From Nitratidesulfovibrio sp. SRB-5 (GTDB lineage Bacteria > Desulfobacterota > Desulfovibrionia > Desulfovibrionales > Desulfovibrionaceae): DNA of 64,000 bases. A program made the translations under genes and the position numbers. Below are positions 61,836 through 64,000 of the stretch, in pieces. Each line of letters begins with the position of its first letter. The stretch's first letter is position 1. Location of the stretch: contig NZ_JAIOTY010000001.1 in NCBI RefSeq assembly GCF_019931275.1, positions 62,001 to 126,000 of the forward strand, given 5' to 3'. Below the pieces are notes generated by a model. That model worked only from the letters and a program-made list of their open reading frames with translations. It ran no database searches and had not been told where the DNA came from.

Positions 61836-64000
61836 TTACGGCGTGGCCGTGGCGCTTGCGGGGGGTGTTTCCGTGACCGTGGAGACCGGCGGGGCTGGCG
61901 AGACTGGCGTGCCTGGCCTGACTGGCAGGGCCGACGTGGTCGGCGTGGCCGGTGTTGCCGGGGCGGCAGCGGCTTCCGGAGTAGTGGTCGCAGGCCGCGT
62001 TGCCGTGGCGGTGGAGGGTGTTTCTCCTGCGGCGCCGGTTGTCGCGGTGGCCGCCGTGCTGCCTGCCGCACTCGCCCCGGCCAAGGGAGACCGGGCGGAT
62101 TGGGCGGCCTCGCGTGGGGCGGTGGGGGCGCGGACCCCGGCGCTTGCTGGCGCGGTGGCGTTGGCCCCCGTGGCCCCGGTGGTTCCGTTTGCGGCGGGCG
62201 CGTTCGTGCGCGGCAGGGGCGTGGGGGCCGGTTTGGCGCCGGGAGATACCTTGAGGGATTGCGGAGCTTGGGGTGCCTGGGCAGGCTGGGGAGCCGCCGG
62301 AACCGCCGGAACAGGGGGGGCAGGGGCGGCAGAGGTGCCCGTGGAGCCTGTGCCAGCGGTGTCGGCGGGCGCGGGTTGCGCTGCCGGTTTGGCGACTTCC
62401 GCATCCGGGGCCGGATTCCTGGAGGGTGCCGTACCGAGGTCACCGTTCTGGTCTCCGGCGGCGGGCACTGCGGGCTTGCCCCCGGCAGCGGAGGCCGGGG
62501 TTTTGTCCTGGGCCCCCGTGGCAGTGGCCTCCGTGGCAGTGACCGCCGTGTCGGTGGAGGCAGGAGTGGCGGCGGCGTCCGTGGGAGGCGTGGCGCCCTG
62601 CGGCGCGGCGGGGTTCGCGGAGCTTGCGGGCGTGCCCTGCGTGGCGGCCTGGTCTCCCCCCTTGGCGCGTCCGGCCCGCTGGTAGCGGTTCACGGCGCGG
62701 TTGTGTTCGTCCAGCGTGGCGCTGAACTGGTGCGAGCCGTCGTTGCGCGACACGAAGTAGAAATAGCTGTGCTTTTCCGGCGTGGTGGCCGCGCGCAACG
62801 ATTCCAGCCCCGGCGAGCAGATGGGGCCGGGGGGCAGGCCAGGGCGGCGGTAGGTGTTGTACGGATTGGCGGCGTCCTGCAGGTGCGAGCGGCGCAGGTT
62901 GCCGTCGAAGGTGTCGCCCAGCCCGTAGATGGTGGTGGGGTCTGCCTGCAACAGCATGCCGGTGCGCAGCCGGTTGGCGTACACCCCGGCCACGCGGCCC
63001 CGTTCCGAGGGCTGGCCGGTTTCCTTCTCCACGATGGAGGCCAGGATGATCAGCCGCCGCAACTCGTCGCGGGCCGGGCGGCCATCGGGCCAGACCTGGG
63101 CGGCGCGCCGCCAGAAGGTGTCCACCATCCGTCCGGCCACGGCGCGGGCCGATTCCCGGTCGGGCGTGGTGGGCTTCTTGATCAGGTAGGTATCGGGAAA
63201 CAGGAAGCCCTCCGCCGTGTCGAAGGGGATGCCCCAGTGGCGCAGGAAGGCCGGGTCGGTGATGACCGCGCGGAAGTCCTCCACGGTGACGAAGCCCTCC
63301 ACCTCCAGCAGGCGGGCGGTTTCCCACCAGGTCAGCCCTTCGCGCAGGGTGATGCGCGACAGCACCGGCTGGCCGTTCACCAGTTGGTCCAGCACCCGGA
63401 AGGGCGTCCAGTTGCTGTGCACCAGGAAGCGCCCGGCCTTCAGCGAGGTTTCCCAGCCGTGGTAGTGGGCCAGCAGCTTGAAGCGCCAGTCGCTGGCCAC
63501 CGCGCCCTTGTCCACCAGTTGCCTGGTCACCCTGTCGAAGGTGGCGCCGGGTTCCACGTCCACGTAAACGTCCGCGCCGGGGGAGGCGGGCGGCGTGTGC
63601 AGGAAGCGCCAGGCATCGTACCCCGCGTAGCCGCACGTCAGAAGGACCAGCAACACCAGCGCGGCCAGCGCGCGCAGCAGGATGCGCACCACCGGGTGGC
63701 CCGGTGCCGGGCTGGCGGGGGACTGTGCGGATGGTGTGGGTGAGGCGGAGGACGGCATGGAAGTTTCGGGAGCGGACGGAGCAGGTGAAATCGGGGCCGA
63801 CACCGGGGCTGCCATGGAAGATGCGGATGATGCCGGAGCGGCCACGTCTGCTGCGGTGGCGGCGTGCGCCGGGGGCGTTTCCGTTGCGGTTGCGGAGGCG
63901 GTGTCTTCGGATGCCGAGGCAGGGGCGGTGCCGGTCGCGTTCCCGGGGGTTGCGGTGGCGGCGGGTTGCGTGCCCGTAGAGTCCGTGGAGCCCGTGGAAT
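61836..64000 (-). CDS. mltG: Endolytic murein transglycosylase MltG with long low-complexity tails (5' end outside window)
   Basis: Cuts nascent peptidoglycan strands; inner-membrane enzyme. A hydrophobic anchor (VVRILLRALAALVLLVLLTCGYAGYDAW) is followed by LysM-like and YceG domains: VDVEPGATFDRVTRQLVDKGAV, RITLREGLTWWETARLLEVEGFV, AEGFLFPDTYLIKKP, LASIVEKETGQ (catalytic Glu), SERGRVAGVYANRLRTGMLLQADPTTIYGLG and FYFVSRNDGSHQFSATLDEHN. About 270 extra residues of Ala/Pro/Thr-rich sequence follow. The N-terminal cytoplasmic part is also Ala/Ser/Pro/Thr-rich; GTG 63845 and ATG 63815 have no ribosome site, and the frame stays open without a stop to the right edge, so the start is probably beyond it. 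Confidence 0.92.
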   Translation of the reverse strand, partial: STGSTDSTGTQPAATATPGNATGTAPASASEDTASATATETPPAHAATAADVAAPASSASSMAAPVSAPISPAPSAPETSMPSSASPTPSAQSPASPAPGHPVVRILLRALAALVLLVLLTCGYAGYDAWRFLHTPPASPGADVYVDVEPGATFDRVTRQLVDKGAVASDWRFKLLAHYHGWETSLKAGRFLVHSNWTPFRVLDQLVNGQPVLSRITLREGLTWWETARLLEVEGFVTVEDFRAVITDPAFLRHWGIPFDTAEGFLFPDTYLIKKPTTPDRESARAVAGRMVDTFWRRAAQVWPDGRPARDELRRLIILASIVEKETGQPSERGRVAGVYANRLRTGMLLQADPTTIYGLGDTFDGNLRRSHLQDAANPYNTYRRPGLPPGPICSPGLESLRAATTPEKHSYFYFVSRNDGSHQFSATLDEHNRAVNRYQRAGRAKGGDQAATQGTPASSANPAAPQGATPPTDAAATPASTDTAVTATEATATGAQDKTPASAAGGKPAVPAAGDQNGDLGTAPSRNPAPDAEVAKPAAQPAPADTAGTGSTGTSAAPAPPVPAVPAAPQPAQAPQAPQSLKVSPGAKPAPTPLPRTNAPAANGTTGATGANATAPASAGVRAPTAPREAAQSARSPLAGASAAGSTAATATTGAAGETPSTATATRPATTTPEAAAAPATPATPTTSALPVRPGTPVSPAPPVSTVTETPPASATATP

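Overview
The window is about 64 kb of GC-rich (roughly 68%) bacterial chromosome, read as Desulfovibrionaceae, most likely a Nitratidesulfovibrio / Desulfovibrio vulgaris-type sulfate reducer. Reasons are gene content (AdhE, a TtuA/TtcA-like thiolase next to a ThiS-like protein, many sensor kinases, a TauE/SafE exporter under sigma54-type control) and general gene style. The organism call is inference; no rRNA or marker was compared. Coding is dense, mostly with good Shine-Dalgarno motifs, and many overlapping start/stop pairs mark operons.

Layout. 1-1456: end of an arabinose-5-phosphate isomerase (KdsD/KpsF) gene and a hotdog thioesterase. 1643-9116 (minus): a cyclic-2,3-diphosphoglycerate-synthetase-like GTPase, and a YhaO/YhaN (SbcD/SbcC-like) DNA-repair pair. 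9519-10931: DNA polymerase IV. 10982-15880 (minus): a compact folate operon, 5-formyl-THF cyclo-ligase, PgeF, PabA, PabB, PabC. 16140-17156: a phosphoesterase and an initiator tRNA with promoter and terminator. 17309-22490 (minus): a beta-hydroxyacid dehydrogenase, a DUF2087 protein and AdhE, with five 41-bp terminator-like repeats after adhE. 22990-29723: an unknown repeat protein, a solute-binding protein plus hybrid kinase pair, and a TPR protein. 29926-37277 (minus): a FAD oxidoreductase, a PHP/GT4 fusion, a GT2 glycosyltransferase, a TtuA-like thiolase and a small ThiS/TtuB-like carrier. 37758-42825: a receiver / kinase / receiver set, an M50 protease and TrpS. 43120-44964: a cysteine-cluster protein, a decayed orphan CRISPR array of five repeats with no cas genes, and heptose adenylyltransferase RfaE2.

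45143-54813 is the most interesting region. A membrane-bound AAA+ regulator of the sigma54-activator class, with an altered GAFTGA loop (GAFSEA) and a winged-helix C-terminus instead of a Fis HTH, sits beside a PEP-synthase-like protein that keeps the ATP-grasp and phosphohistidine domains but has no recognisable PEP/pyruvate barrel. Divergently, a textbook -24/-12 promoter with two upstream palindromes precedes a six-gene operon: small membrane protein, TauE/SafE exporter, lipoprotein, two more membrane proteins and a receiver. This looks like one anion-export / signalling module with no description known to me.

55150-64000: an RlmM/FtsJ-like methyltransferase, two ABC permeases without ATPase or binding protein, a large GAF/PAS/GGDEF diguanylate cyclase, and MltG with very long Ala/Pro/Thr tails that runs off the right edge. 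Across the window several housekeeping proteins carry low-complexity inserts built from short in-frame repeats (PabA, PabB, the cyclo-ligase, DinB, YhaO, the hybrid kinase, the PHP/GT4 fusion, MltG).
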